A stretch of 64,000 nucleotides of DNA. It comes from Gordonia sp. ABSL11-1. Its GTDB lineage: Bacteria; Actinomycetota; Actinomycetes; Mycobacteriales; Mycobacteriaceae. The stretch's first letter is position 1, and the number at the start of each line of letters is the position of its first letter. The stretch covers positions 186,001 through 250,000 of the forward strand of contig NZ_JASXSI010000004.1 of the NCBI RefSeq assembly GCF_030315685.1. Reading direction: 5' to 3'. Below are positions 1-7,764 of the stretch, piece after piece. Both the position numbers and the translations under genes were made by a program. The notes under the pieces were generated by a model. The model did no database searches. It had not been told where the DNA came from and saw only the letters and a program-made list of their open reading frames with translations.

Positions 1-298
1 CGACACCGATGTTGGCCAGCGAGCTGTATCCCTGGACGGCGATCGTGCCGCCGGTGAACAGCGTCAGGAAGCCGACGACGACGACGGTGCCACCGATCAT
101 CGCCAGCGCGCCGGTGCCCATCGAGATCTCCGCGATGAGGCGGAGGGTCTCCTTCTTGTAGTGCTTGAGGGCCCGCGGGATGGCGATGATGCTGTCCCAG
201 TAGAACAGCGCCTGGTCGCCGATCTGGTCCCAGTCCTCGCCGGCTCGTTTCACCGCGACCCGCGCAGTGCGGAACCGGGTCGTGAACGGAAGTACCAT
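1..298 (-). CDS. yrbE4B: YrbE4B, mce4 ABC transporter permease (partial, 3' end outside window)
   Basis: This is the N-terminal 99 residues of an MlaE/YrbE-family permease, starting MVLPFTTRFR and running off the left edge. The ATG at 298 lies 3 bases after the yrbE4A stop, so the two are translationally close in one operon. A charged N-terminus is followed by a hydrophobic stretch around residues 65-85. In the family, YrbE4A and YrbE4B form the inner-membrane permease pair of the Mce4 sterol importer. Assignment to mce4 rather than another mce operon rests on the neighbouring steroid genes. The partial gene is not itself diagnostic. Confidence 0.85.
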   Translation of the reverse strand, partial: MVLPFTTRFRTARVAVKRAGEDWDQIGDQALFYWDSIIAIPRALKHYKKETLRLIAEISMGTGALAMIGGTVVVVGFLTLFTGGTIAVQGYSSLANIGV

Positions 299-301
299 CG
301 C

Positions 302-1072
302 TCATCCCGCCGTTGCTTTGAGACCGACGGCGGTGACCACGACGTTGACGACGAACAGTGCCATGAACGAGTACACGACCGTCTCGTTCACCGCGTCGCC
401 GACACCCTTCGCGCCTCCCTTGACGTTCAGTCCCTGGTAGCACCCGACCATCCCGGCGAACAGCCCGAACAACGCGGCCTTGACCATCGAGATCATCAGC
501 TCGCCGAAGCCGGTGAGCAGTGTCAGATTGGCGATGAACGCACCCGGGTTCACGTCCTGCAGGAAGACCGAGAACATGAATCCACCACCGATGCCGATCG
601 TGCACACGAGGCTGTTGAGGAGGACGGCCACGCCCGTGGAGGCGATGATGCGCGGCACGACGAGACGGTGGATCGGGTTGATGCCGAGCACCTTCATCGC
701 GTCGATCTCTTCGCGGATGGTGCGCGCACCGAGGTCGGCGCAGATCGCGGTGGCACCGGCACCCGCGACGATGAGCACGGTGACGATCGGGCCGATCTGG
801 GTGATGGTGCCGAGTGCGGCGCCGGCACCGGAGAGATCCTGCGCGCCGATCTCACGCAGCAGGATGTTCAGCGTGAAGCTGACCAGCACCGTGAAAGGGA
901 TCGCGACCAGCAGGGTCGGCACCATCGAGACCCGCGCGATGGCCCATGACTGTTCGACGGTCTCCCGCCATTGGAACGGGCGGCGGAGCAGTTCCCGTGC
1001 CGATTCGACCCCCAGGGCGACGAAGTCCCCAACACCGGACATGGGCGTTGCGAGCTTCTCGAACACCGACAC
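302..1072 (-). CDS. yrbE4A: YrbE4A, mce4 ABC transporter permease
   Basis: A 256-residue MlaE/YrbE-family integral membrane permease. The N-terminal amphipathic region (about residues 1-40) is followed by several hydrophobic segments. It carries the conserved cytoplasmic loop with IREEIDAMKVLGINP near residues 120-135, which is typical of the family. It pairs with YrbE4B to move sterols delivered by the Mce4 proteins across the inner membrane. It lies downstream of hsd4A, 84 bases away, with a small hairpin (GTTCGCC/GGCGAAC, 1105-1120) between them. Location next to hsd4A and fdxD matches the mycobacterial Rv3501c-Rv3503c order, which is why I call it the mce4 copy. Confidence 0.92.
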   Translation of the reverse strand: MSVFEKLATPMSGVGDFVALGVESARELLRRPFQWRETVEQSWAIARVSMVPTLLVAIPFTVLVSFTLNILLREIGAQDLSGAGAALGTITQIGPIVTVLIVAGAGATAICADLGARTIREEIDAMKVLGINPIHRLVVPRIIASTGVAVLLNSLVCTIGIGGGFMFSVFLQDVNPGAFIANLTLLTGFGELMISMVKAALFGLFAGMVGCYQGLNVKGGAKGVGDAVNETVVYSFMALFVVNVVVTAVGLKATAG

Positions 1073-1156
1073 TCCTCACCCCCCGGGATCGCTCCCGTTC
1101 CTGCGTTCGCCCCGGCGAACACCGCGAACCTATCACGCACGCTCAGATGGATTAGG

Positions 1157-2047
1157 TCAGTCGACCAATTCACTCGCCGAGAACGTACGGTTCTCGTCGC
1201 GGTCGGCGAAGTAGCTGGTCAGCGTCTTCGCCAGGTCACCCTGATCCCACGCCTCTCCCACCGAGGTGAAGGTCTCCTCGACGGTCGGCGCGGCCATCAG
1301 CATGACCTTGCCGCCGTAGACGACGAACACCTGTCCGGTGACCTGCGCGGCGTCGGGTGCGGCCAGGTAGGTCACGAGGTTCACGACGTGTTCGGGCGAC
1401 AACGGATCGACACCGTCGGTCGGCGCCTCGCCGAACACGTCGGAGGTCATCGACGTCCGGGCCCGGGGGCAGATCGCGTTCGCACGGACGCCGTAGCGCC
1501 CCAGAGCCCGGGATGCCGACACCGTCAGCGCGATGATCCCCGACTTCGCCGCCGCGTAGTTGGCCTGTCCACCCGGACCCAGCAGGCCGGCCTCCGACGC
1601 GGTGTTGATCAGCCGGCCGTACACCGGGGCACCCGCGGCCTTCGACGCGGCACGCCAGTGGCTCGCGGCATTGCGGTTGAGCAGGAAGTGCCCGCGCAGG
1701 TGGACCCGGATGACCAGGTCCCACTCGTCGTCGGTCATGTTGAAGAGCATCTTGTCGCGGGTGATGCCCGCGTTGCTCATGACCACGTCGAGTCCACCGA
1801 GATCCTCGGTGGCGGTCCGCATGATCTCGGTTGCGGTCGCGGACTCCGCGATGTCACCAGCGACCGGCACCGCACGGCCACCCGCACTGCTGATGACGTC
1901 GACGACGTCACTCGAATCCAACGACGACGCAAGGTCGTTCACGATCACGGCCGCACCGTGTGCGGCCAACCCGATCGCCTCCGCGCGACCGAGCCCCCCA
2001 CCGGCACCGGTCACGACCGCCACCCGTCCGTCCAACGACCGACCCAC
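1157..2047 (-). CDS. hsd4A: Steroid 3-hydroxyacyl-CoA / 17beta-hydroxysteroid dehydrogenase (SDR)
   Basis: A 296-residue short-chain dehydrogenase. The nucleotide motif TGAGGGLG is at residues 13-20, the NAG-type motif is SNAG, and the catalytic YxxxK is Tyr164/Lys168. A GTG start at 2047 is chosen because an AAAGGAA ribosome site sits just upstream and the SDR fold begins at once. The longer reading frame would run through the operator. The sequence resembles the SDR half of 17beta-HSD type 4. Mycobacterial Hsd4A (Rv3502c) acts on the cholesterol side chain as a beta-hydroxyacyl-CoA dehydrogenase and on the 17-hydroxyl group. A KstR-type operator sits 30 bases upstream. Confidence 0.88.
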   Translation of the reverse strand: MGRSLDGRVAVVTGAGGGLGRAEAIGLAAHGAAVIVNDLASSLDSSDVVDVISSAGGRAVPVAGDIAESATATEIMRTATEDLGGLDVVMSNAGITRDKMLFNMTDDEWDLVIRVHLRGHFLLNRNAASHWRAASKAAGAPVYGRLINTASEAGLLGPGGQANYAAAKSGIIALTVSASRALGRYGVRANAICPRARTSMTSDVFGEAPTDGVDPLSPEHVVNLVTYLAAPDAAQVTGQVFVVYGGKVMLMAAPTVEETFTSVGEAWDQGDLAKTLTSYFADRDENRTFSASELVD

Positions 2048-2076
2048 GCCTGTTCCTTTCCGAGGCTGCCACAAAC

Positions 2077-2090
2077 TAGAACCTGTTCTA
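2077..2090. promoter_or_regulatory. KstR-type operator upstream of hsd4A
   Basis: TAGAACCTGTTCTA matches the KstR consensus (AACnnGTT core with TAG/CTA flanks). It lies 30 bases upstream of the hsd4A start and downstream of the fdxD stop. It probably gives the hsd4A-mce4 operon its own KstR-controlled promoter. Confidence 0.85.
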
Positions 2091-2141
2091 GCACGAACGC
2101 GCTCGGGCCGGAACCGATTGGTCAGATTGGCTGTCGCGAAC

Positions 2142-2330
2142 TCATTCCATCGACAGCGCGGATTTCGGACAACTGGCGACCACCTGACGCATTTCCTCTT
2201 CTCGCTCGGCGGAAACATCTTCGGCGAGAATCACCAGGTAGTCGTCGTCACCGAGGTCGAAGACGTCGGGTGCCATACCCACGCACACGGCATTGGACTC
2301 GCAGAGGTCGAAATCGGCCTTGATTCGCAT
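2142..2330 (-). CDS. fdxD: FdxD, small 3Fe-4S-type ferredoxin
   Basis: A 62-residue acidic ferredoxin. Cysteines at positions 10, 16 and 54 (the last in a CP motif) and an Asn where the fourth cysteine would be fit a 3Fe-4S cluster protein. The ATG at 2330 is preferred over one 48 bases upstream because AAGGAG precedes it and the ferredoxin fold starts there. Such ferredoxins pass electrons to cytochromes P450, so a steroid P450 (for example CYP125) is a likely partner. This is inferred from the regulon, not shown. It is transcribed divergently from fadE26. Confidence 0.87.
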   Translation of the reverse strand: MRIKADFDLCESNAVCVGMAPDVFDLGDDDYLVILAEDVSAEREEEMRQVVASCPKSALSME

Positions 2331-2384
2331 CGTGCCCACTCCTTCACGAAAGTTCATCTGGTTGACGGGCTGTGTCATTCAGGT

Positions 2385-2398
2385 TAGAACGTGTTTCA
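2385..2398. promoter_or_regulatory. KstR-type operator between fdxD and fadE26
   Basis: TAGAACGTGTTTCA matches the KstR consensus with an intact AACGTGTT core. It sits in the divergent promoter region, 55 bases from the fdxD start and 85 bases from the fadE26 start, so it could control both. Confidence 0.85.
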
Positions 2399-2482
2399 GA
2401 AGTTGGCGAGCAACAGTTCGCCCGACCCCGGTTGATCACTGTAGACACACCCGCCCGAGACCACGCCCCAGAGGACAGCCCG

Positions 2483-3688
2483 ATGCGCATCGCCTATACC
2501 GACCAGCAGAACGAACTACGCCGTGAACTCCGGGCCTACTTCGCGGGTCTGATGACCGACGATCGTCGCGCCGCGCTGACCGGGGGTGAGGGCGGCGAGC
2601 TCGGTGAGGGCGACGCCTACCGCGACGTGGTCGCACAGATGGGCGCCGACGGCTGGCTCGCGCTGGGCTGGCCCACCGAGTACGGCGGGCAGAACCGATC
2701 GATGATGGATCAGCTGATCTTCACCGACGAGGCGGCCATCGCGGGTGCGCCCGTCCCGTTCCTCACGATCAACTCCGTCGCGCCGACGATCATGCACTAC
2801 GGCACCGACGAGCAGAAGGCGTTCTTCCTCCCGAAGATCGCTGCGGGACAACTCCATTTCTCCATCGGGTACTCCGAGCCGGGCGCGGGGACCGACCTCG
2901 CCGCCCTGCGCACCACCGCCATCCGCGACGGCGACGAGTACGTCATCAACGGCCAGAAGATGTGGACCAGCCTGGTCCCCTACGCCGACTACATCTGGCT
3001 CGCCTGCCGCACCGATCCATCGACGCTCGAGCCGGGCGGAAAGAAGCACAAGGGCATCTCGATGCTCATCGTGCCGACCACGGCCGACGGTTTCAGCTAC
3101 ACGCCGGTGCACACCATGGCCGGAGTCGACACCAGCGCGACCTACTACCAGGACGTGCGGGTGCCCACGTCGGCGATCGTCGGCGAGGAGGGCGGCGGAT
3201 GGTCGCTGGTCACCAATCAGCTCAACCACGAACGCGTGGCACTGTGCAGCGCGGCCCCGATCCAGACCGCGTTACGGGAGACCATCGAGTGGGCACAGCA
3301 CACCAAGACCGGTGACGGCCAGCGGGTGATCGACTCCCCGTGGGTCCAGGCCAACCTCGCGCGGGTTCACGCCAAGGTCGAGTTCCTGAAGCTGATCAAC
3401 TGGAAGATCGCGTCGATCGCCGCGTCCGGCGCATCGCCGAGTCCGGCCGACGCCTCCGCCACCAAGGTGTTCGGCACCGAGTTCGCCACCGAGGCCTATC
3501 GGCTGCTGATGGAGATCGTCGGGCCCGCCGCCACTCTCCGGCAGGGCACCCCGGGCGCTCACCTACAGGGCCGTCTCGAGCGATTCCAGCGATCCTCGCT
3601 CATCCTCACCTTCGGCGGCGGCACCAACGAGGTCCAGCGCGACATCATCGCGATGCTCGCCCTCGGCCTCCCCCACCAGCGTCGGTAG
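2483..3688 (+). CDS. fadE26: Acyl-CoA dehydrogenase FadE26 (ChsE4), catalytic subunit
   Basis: A 401-residue acyl-CoA dehydrogenase. It shows the flavin-binding stretch YSEPGAGTDL near residue 130 and the C-terminal GGTNEVQRD motif. Glu250 lies in NHERVAL, the position expected for the catalytic base of FadE26. The ATG at 2483 follows a GAGGAC ribosome site. An upstream in-frame ATG would overlap the operator. In mycobacteria FadE26 and FadE27 form a heterotetramer (ChsE4-ChsE5) that desaturates steroid side-chain CoA esters. The next gene is fadE27, as expected, but a 49-bp repeat lies between them. Confidence 0.9.
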   Translation: MRIAYTDQQNELRRELRAYFAGLMTDDRRAALTGGEGGELGEGDAYRDVVAQMGADGWLALGWPTEYGGQNRSMMDQLIFTDEAAIAGAPVPFLTINSVAPTIMHYGTDEQKAFFLPKIAAGQLHFSIGYSEPGAGTDLAALRTTAIRDGDEYVINGQKMWTSLVPYADYIWLACRTDPSTLEPGGKKHKGISMLIVPTTADGFSYTPVHTMAGVDTSATYYQDVRVPTSAIVGEEGGGWSLVTNQLNHERVALCSAAPIQTALRETIEWAQHTKTGDGQRVIDSPWVQANLARVHAKVEFLKLINWKIASIAASGASPSPADASATKVFGTEFATEAYRLLMEIVGPAATLRQGTPGAHLQGRLERFQRSSLILTFGGGTNEVQRDIIAMLALGLPHQRR

Positions 3689-3709
3689 CCGCCCCGACCT
3701 CCATCCGCC

Positions 3710-3758
3710 GGTCGAGTAGCAACAAGCGAGCACAGCGGGCCCGACGCGTATCGAAACC
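3710..3758. repeat. Dispersed palindromic repeat (family A), copy 1
   Basis: About 49 bases beginning GGTCGAGTAGC and ending CGTATCGAAACC, with complementary ends (GGT..CGA / TCG..ACC). A close relative occurs within fadD17 at 5377-5427, and a diverged inverted relative at 5289-5331. The copy lies in the 96-base gap between fadE26 and fadE27 and would form a hairpin in the shared transcript. It resembles REP/MITE-like elements scattered in actinobacterial genomes. Confidence 0.8.
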
Positions 3759-3784
3759 CCACACACCGAAAGCACCCCAGCACA

Positions 3785-4930
3785 ATGGACTTCACACTTC
3801 CCGAATCCGGCGAGGACGTCCGTGGCCTCGCCCGCGACATCACCGGCAAGATCAGCACACCGGAACGCGTCGCCGACCTCGAGTCGTCGTCGGCGCCGAT
3901 CGACACCGACCTGTGGCGTGAACTCGGCGCGGCCGGCCTGCTCGGTCTCGAGGTGTCCAGCGCCGCAGCGGGCGAGCGCGGCGGCGACCTGTCAGCGATC
4001 GAGAACGACCTCGTCGCCGAGGAACTGGGCCGCGCCCTGGCGCGTGTGCCGTTCGCTGCGCACGCCTGCGCCGCCCTGCCGGTGATCGCGACCCGCGCGG
4101 ACGCACTGCGTGACTCGATCGTGGTCCCCGCCGCCGGGGGCGAGGTCGTGCTGACCGTCGCCTTCGAGGAGGACCTCGGGGTCGACGTCACCGCACCGGC
4201 TACCACCGCGACGCGCGACGGTGACCGACTGACCGTCACCGGCACCAAGGTCAACGTTCCCTACGCCGAGGCGGCCGATCACTTCGTCGTCAACACCGTC
4301 GGACCCGACGGCCCGGTGGCGGTCGTCGTCCCCGCGCGCTCCACGGGCCTCTCGATCACCGCCACGGATTCGACGGGCAAGATCCCCACCGCACAGGTCG
4401 ATCTCACCGACGTCGTCGTCGACGCCGACCACGTCCTCGACGGCGGCCTCACCGCCGTCCAGGACATCGCCGACCGGTTCACGCTGGCGGTCTGTGCCGA
4501 GCAGTCCGGCGTCGTGACGCGCGCGCTCGAACTCGCCGCCGAGTACGCCCGTGAACGTGAGCAGTTCGGCCGCGCGATCGGGTCGTTCCAGGCGGTCGCG
4601 CAGCGCCTCGCCGACGGCTACATCGACGCCCAGGGGCTGTCGCTCACGACCACCCAGGCGTCGTGGATGCTCGCGAACCTGCACACCGACGCACCGACCG
4701 GAACCGAGTCAGACCTGCGGACCGCGATCGCGACGGCCAAGTTCTGGGCCACGGAGGCCGGCCACCGCGTCGCCCACACGACCGTCCACGTGCACGGTGG
4801 CGTCGGCCTCGACACCAGTGACCCGGTGCATCGATACTTCTTGCGCGCCAAGCAGAACGAGTTCACCCTCGGCTCGGCGCCCGTCGTCCTGGCCTCGATC
4901 GGCGCCGAGCTGGCCGCCACCCCGGTGTGA
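3785..4930 (+). CDS. fadE27: Acyl-CoA dehydrogenase FadE27 (ChsE5), partner subunit
   Basis: A 381-residue acyl-CoA dehydrogenase-family protein. The C-terminal half contains EREQFGRAIGSFQAVAQRLAD near residue 260 and a GGVGLD stretch near residue 340, both typical. It lacks the GGTNE motif of its neighbour, as expected for the non-catalytic partner of a FadE26-FadE27 heterotetramer. It acts in beta-oxidation of the sterol side chain. The stop overlaps the GTG of fadD17 by four bases, so the two are translationally coupled. Confidence 0.88.
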   Translation: MDFTLPESGEDVRGLARDITGKISTPERVADLESSSAPIDTDLWRELGAAGLLGLEVSSAAAGERGGDLSAIENDLVAEELGRALARVPFAAHACAALPVIATRADALRDSIVVPAAGGEVVLTVAFEEDLGVDVTAPATTATRDGDRLTVTGTKVNVPYAEAADHFVVNTVGPDGPVAVVVPARSTGLSITATDSTGKIPTAQVDLTDVVVDADHVLDGGLTAVQDIADRFTLAVCAEQSGVVTRALELAAEYAREREQFGRAIGSFQAVAQRLADGYIDAQGLSLTTTQASWMLANLHTDAPTGTESDLRTAIATAKFWATEAGHRVAHTTVHVHGGVGLDTSDPVHRYFLRAKQNEFTLGSAPVVLASIGAELAATPV

Positions 4931-6522
4931 CCCTCGCGGAGATGCTGGCCGCGGTCGCCGACGTCGACGACCGCGGCCTCCACCACGGAGACGAGTTCGT
5001 GTCGTGGCGCGACCATGTGGCCCGCTCCGATGAGTGGGCCACGGCCGTACACCAGGTGTTGCCGGCCGACCGTCCCCCGCATGTCGGTGTGCTGATGGGG
5101 AATTCGCCGGGGTTCAGCTACCTGCTCGGGGCCGCGGCGACCGGCGCGTTCGTCCTCGTCGGGCTGAACACGACCCGACGGGGCGCCGCACTCGCCGCCG
5201 ACATCGCGCGATCCGAGTGTCAGATCGTCCTCACCGACGGCACGCACCGCGCACTGCTCGATGATGCCGATCTCGGTGATCTGCCGGTGATCTCGATACG
5301 CGACTCACTCCGTTCGCCGCTACTCGATCAGCAGGAAGAACGCGATCAGCAGGAGAATCCCGACGCCTCGAACCGCTGGTCGAGTAGCGGCGAGCGAGCG
5401 CAGCAAGCCCGACGCGTATCGAGACCACTCCCGACACCCGACGACCTGATGATGCTCATCTTCACCTCCGGGACCACCGGCGACCCCAAGGCCGTGCGGT
5501 GCACGCAGCGGAAGTTCGCGGAAAGCGGGCGCATGCTCGCCGATCGCTTCGAGATCGGCTCCCGAGACGTCGTGTATCTGTCGATGCCGATGTTCCACTC
5601 CAACGCGGTGATCGCAGGATGGTCGGTGGCGCTCGCCGGAGGCGCCTCGATCGCCCTTCGAGATCGTTTCTCCGCCAGCGGTTTCCTTTCCGACGTGCGC
5701 CGCTACGGCATCACGTTCGCCAACTACGTCGGCAAGCCGCTCAACTACATCCTGGCGACACCGGAGCACGCCGACGACGCCGACAACACCCTGCGGATCA
5801 TGTATGGGAACGAGGCGTCGGCACGTGATCGAGCCCGGTTCGCCGAGCGGTTCGGCTGCCGTGTCGTCGACGGATTCGGATCGACCGAGGGTGGTGTCGC
5901 GATCACCCGCACAGCGGACACGCCCCCGGACGCGCTGGGTCCCCTGCGCGCACCCACCGCCGTCATCGATCCCGAGTCCGGCGACCCGGTGCCTCCCGGA
6001 GAGGTCGGTGAGATCGTCAATGCCTCTGGGCCGGGACTGTTCAGCGGCTACCACAATGATCCCGACGCCACCGCGGATCGGATGCGCGGCGGCGTCTATC
6101 ACACCGGCGATCTCGCCTGGGTCGACGACGACGGCTTCCTGCATTTCGCCGGGCGGCTCGGCGACTGGCTACGGGTCGACGGTGAGAATCTCGGGACCGG
6201 ACCGATCGAGCGAATCCTTTTGCGGCACCGGGCCGTACGCCAGACCGCGGTCTACGGTGTGCCCGTCGAGATCGGCGACGAGATCGAGGCCGTCCTCGTC
6301 ACCGACGACACCGTCGACGCTGAAGCGTTCACCGAATTCCTGAAGGCACAGAACGATCTCGGCCCCAAGCAGTGGCCGCACCGGATCCGCCTCACCCACG
6401 AGTTGCCCGACACCGCCACCTTCAAGACGGTGAAGCGACAGCTCCGCGACGCCCCCGAGCCGTGCACCTGGACCCGGCGTGACGGACGATATGTCGCCGT
6501 CCAGCACTCACCGTCGCAGTAG
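4927..6522 (+). CDS. fadD17: Acyl-CoA synthetase FadD17, with an in-frame repeat-derived insertion
   Basis: A 531-residue adenylate-forming ligase starting at a GTG that overlaps the fadE27 stop. The ATP-binding P-loop IFTSGTTGDPKAV is near residues 178-190, and the YHTGDLAWVDDDG and GRLGDWLRVDGEN motifs are further on. FadD17 activates steroid side-chain acids to CoA esters in mycobacteria. Residues about 121-167 are encoded by two inverted copies of a dispersed repeat. This yields a polar peptide rich in Gln, Glu, Arg and Ser just before the P-loop, absent from what I know of the family. The frame stays open, so the protein may still work. Whether it does cannot be told from sequence. Confidence 0.87.
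   Translation: MTLAEMLAAVADVDDRGLHHGDEFVSWRDHVARSDEWATAVHQVLPADRPPHVGVLMGNSPGFSYLLGAAATGAFVLVGLNTTRRGAALAADIARSECQIVLTDGTHRALLDDADLGDLPVISIRDSLRSPLLDQQEERDQQENPDASNRWSSSGERAQQARRVSRPLPTPDDLMMLIFTSGTTGDPKAVRCTQRKFAESGRMLADRFEIGSRDVVYLSMPMFHSNAVIAGWSVALAGGASIALRDRFSASGFLSDVRRYGITFANYVGKPLNYILATPEHADDADNTLRIMYGNEASARDRARFAERFGCRVVDGFGSTEGGVAITRTADTPPDALGPLRAPTAVIDPESGDPVPPGEVGEIVNASGPGLFSGYHNDPDATADRMRGGVYHTGDLAWVDDDGFLHFAGRLGDWLRVDGENLGTGPIERILLRHRAVRQTAVYGVPVEIGDEIEAVLVTDDTVDAEAFTEFLKAQNDLGPKQWPHRIRLTHELPDTATFKTVKRQLRDAPEPCTWTRRDGRYVAVQHSPSQ
5289..5427. repeat. Inverted pair of family A repeats inside fadD17
   Basis: The left arm (5289-5331) reads as the reverse complement of a family A copy (TCTCGATACGCG to GCTACTCGATCA). 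The right arm (5377-5427) is a direct copy (TGGTCGAGTAGCGG to CGTATCGAGACCA). Between them two short direct repeats begin GATCAGCAGGA. The whole unit could fold into one long hairpin and encodes about 46 residues in frame. Confidence 0.8.
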
Positions 6523-6553
6523 TCGACGACCCAGATGCGCCTGCAGCACGAAA

Positions 6554-6587
6554 GGGCCCGGGCGACGACTGTTGTCGCCCCGGCCCC
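6554..6587. terminator. Bidirectional hairpin terminator between fadD17 and the monooxygenase gene
   Basis: A GC-rich stem, GGGCGAC pairing with GTCGCCC and extended by GGGCC/GGCCCC, with an 7-base loop and a C-run following. It lies in the gap between two convergent genes, so it could end both transcripts. Confidence 0.7.
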
Positions 6588-6614
6588 CCCGCACTGCTCT
6601 GATATCGCGGCCGC

Positions 6615-7763
6615 TCAGCTCACCGGGGTGGTGACCGTCGCGTTCATCCGCGCGACCGCCCGGTCGTATTCCCCCACCAGACCGGCGATCATGTCGGCCA
6701 CGGGGACGATCTCGTTGCAGCGACCCACGATCTGACCCGCAGGCATCGCGACGACCTCGGGATCGTCGGCCCGTGAGATCCGCGCGTGGGCCTCGCCGAC
6801 CAGCAGGTTCTGCAGCGGCATCGGTAGCGGATCGGGCGCACCGGGCGCGTCCCAGGCGTCGGTCCACTTCGTCTTGAGCAGTCGCGCAGGTTTTCCGGAG
6901 TAGATCCGCCGCCGCACGGTGTCCCGCGACGTCGCCTTCAGCAGGGCCTTCTGGATCGTCGAGGGCCCGTCGGCGTCGGGTTGCACACCGAGCTTGTACT
7001 CAGCCGCGGTCAGCCAGTAGGTGCCCATCCACACCCCCTGTGCGCCGAGTGCGATGGCAGCCGCGATCTGGCGTCCACTGCCGACGCCACCCGCCGCGAG
7101 CACCGGGGCGGCATCTCCCACGGCGTCGACGAGCTCGGGCCACAGGATCATCGAGGTCACCTCACCCGTGTGACCGCCACCCTCGTAGCCCTGTGCGATG
7201 ACGATGTCGACACCAGCCTCGACATGATGCAGCGCATGCTCTTTCGCGCCCGCGAGGGCGGCCACGAGAACTCCGTTGTCATGCGAGGTGGCTATGACGT
7301 CGGCGGGCGGCGAGCCCAGCGCGTTCGCGATCAACTTGATCTGGCCGTACTTACGCGCATGCTCCATCGACACGTCCACGTGCGAGCGGGCCACCGAGTG
7401 CAACCACCCGAGCACCCCGGCGTCGACCCGCTCGCCGTTCGGCAGCGGAGGCACGCCGAGATCGTCGAGGGTGCGCTCCACGAACGCGCGATGCTCCGGC
7501 GGGATCATCGAGTCGAGGTCGAGTTTGCTGCCCTCGGTGGGGATCTTCGCCGGCATCACGATGTCCACACCGAACGGTTTGCCGTCGGTGTTCTGATGCA
7601 TCCACTCGAGCACCTCGTCGAGTTCGTCGGCCTCGTTGAAGCGGACGCAGCCGAGTACCCCCAACCCGCCCGCGCGGCTGATCGCCGCGGCGACGTCCTG
7701 ACTCGGGGTGAATCCGAAGATCGGATAGTCGATGCCGAATCGTTCGGCGAGTGCGGTACGCAT
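6615..7763 (-). CDS. Nitronate monooxygenase-family flavoprotein (NPD-like)
   Basis: A 382-residue TIM-barrel flavoprotein of the 2-nitropropane dioxygenase/nitronate monooxygenase family. The motif QGYEGGGHTGEV lies near residue 185, and AAGGVGSGRQIAAALALG-like phosphate-binding sequence follows. The ATG at 7763 is one base after the fadD19 stop, so the gene is co-transcribed with fadD19 and probably under the KstR site at 9419. Members of this family include enoyl-reductase-type enzymes such as IpdC, which is encoded elsewhere in this window. A role in side-chain degradation, perhaps double-bond reduction, is inferred from context only. Confidence 0.75.
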   Translation of the reverse strand: MRTALAERFGIDYPIFGFTPSQDVAAAISRAGGLGVLGCVRFNEADELDEVLEWMHQNTDGKPFGVDIVMPAKIPTEGSKLDLDSMIPPEHRAFVERTLDDLGVPPLPNGERVDAGVLGWLHSVARSHVDVSMEHARKYGQIKLIANALGSPPADVIATSHDNGVLVAALAGAKEHALHHVEAGVDIVIAQGYEGGGHTGEVTSMILWPELVDAVGDAAPVLAAGGVGSGRQIAAAIALGAQGVWMGTYWLTAAEYKLGVQPDADGPSTIQKALLKATSRDTVRRRIYSGKPARLLKTKWTDAWDAPGAPDPLPMPLQNLLVGEAHARISRADDPEVVAMPAGQIVGRCNEIVPVADMIAGLVGEYDRAVARMNATVTTPVS

Positions 7764-7764
7764 G

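Noticed and set aside
5289..5427. Insertion sequence within fadD17
   Set aside because: No transposase is encoded. The unit is only a pair of short inverted repeats.
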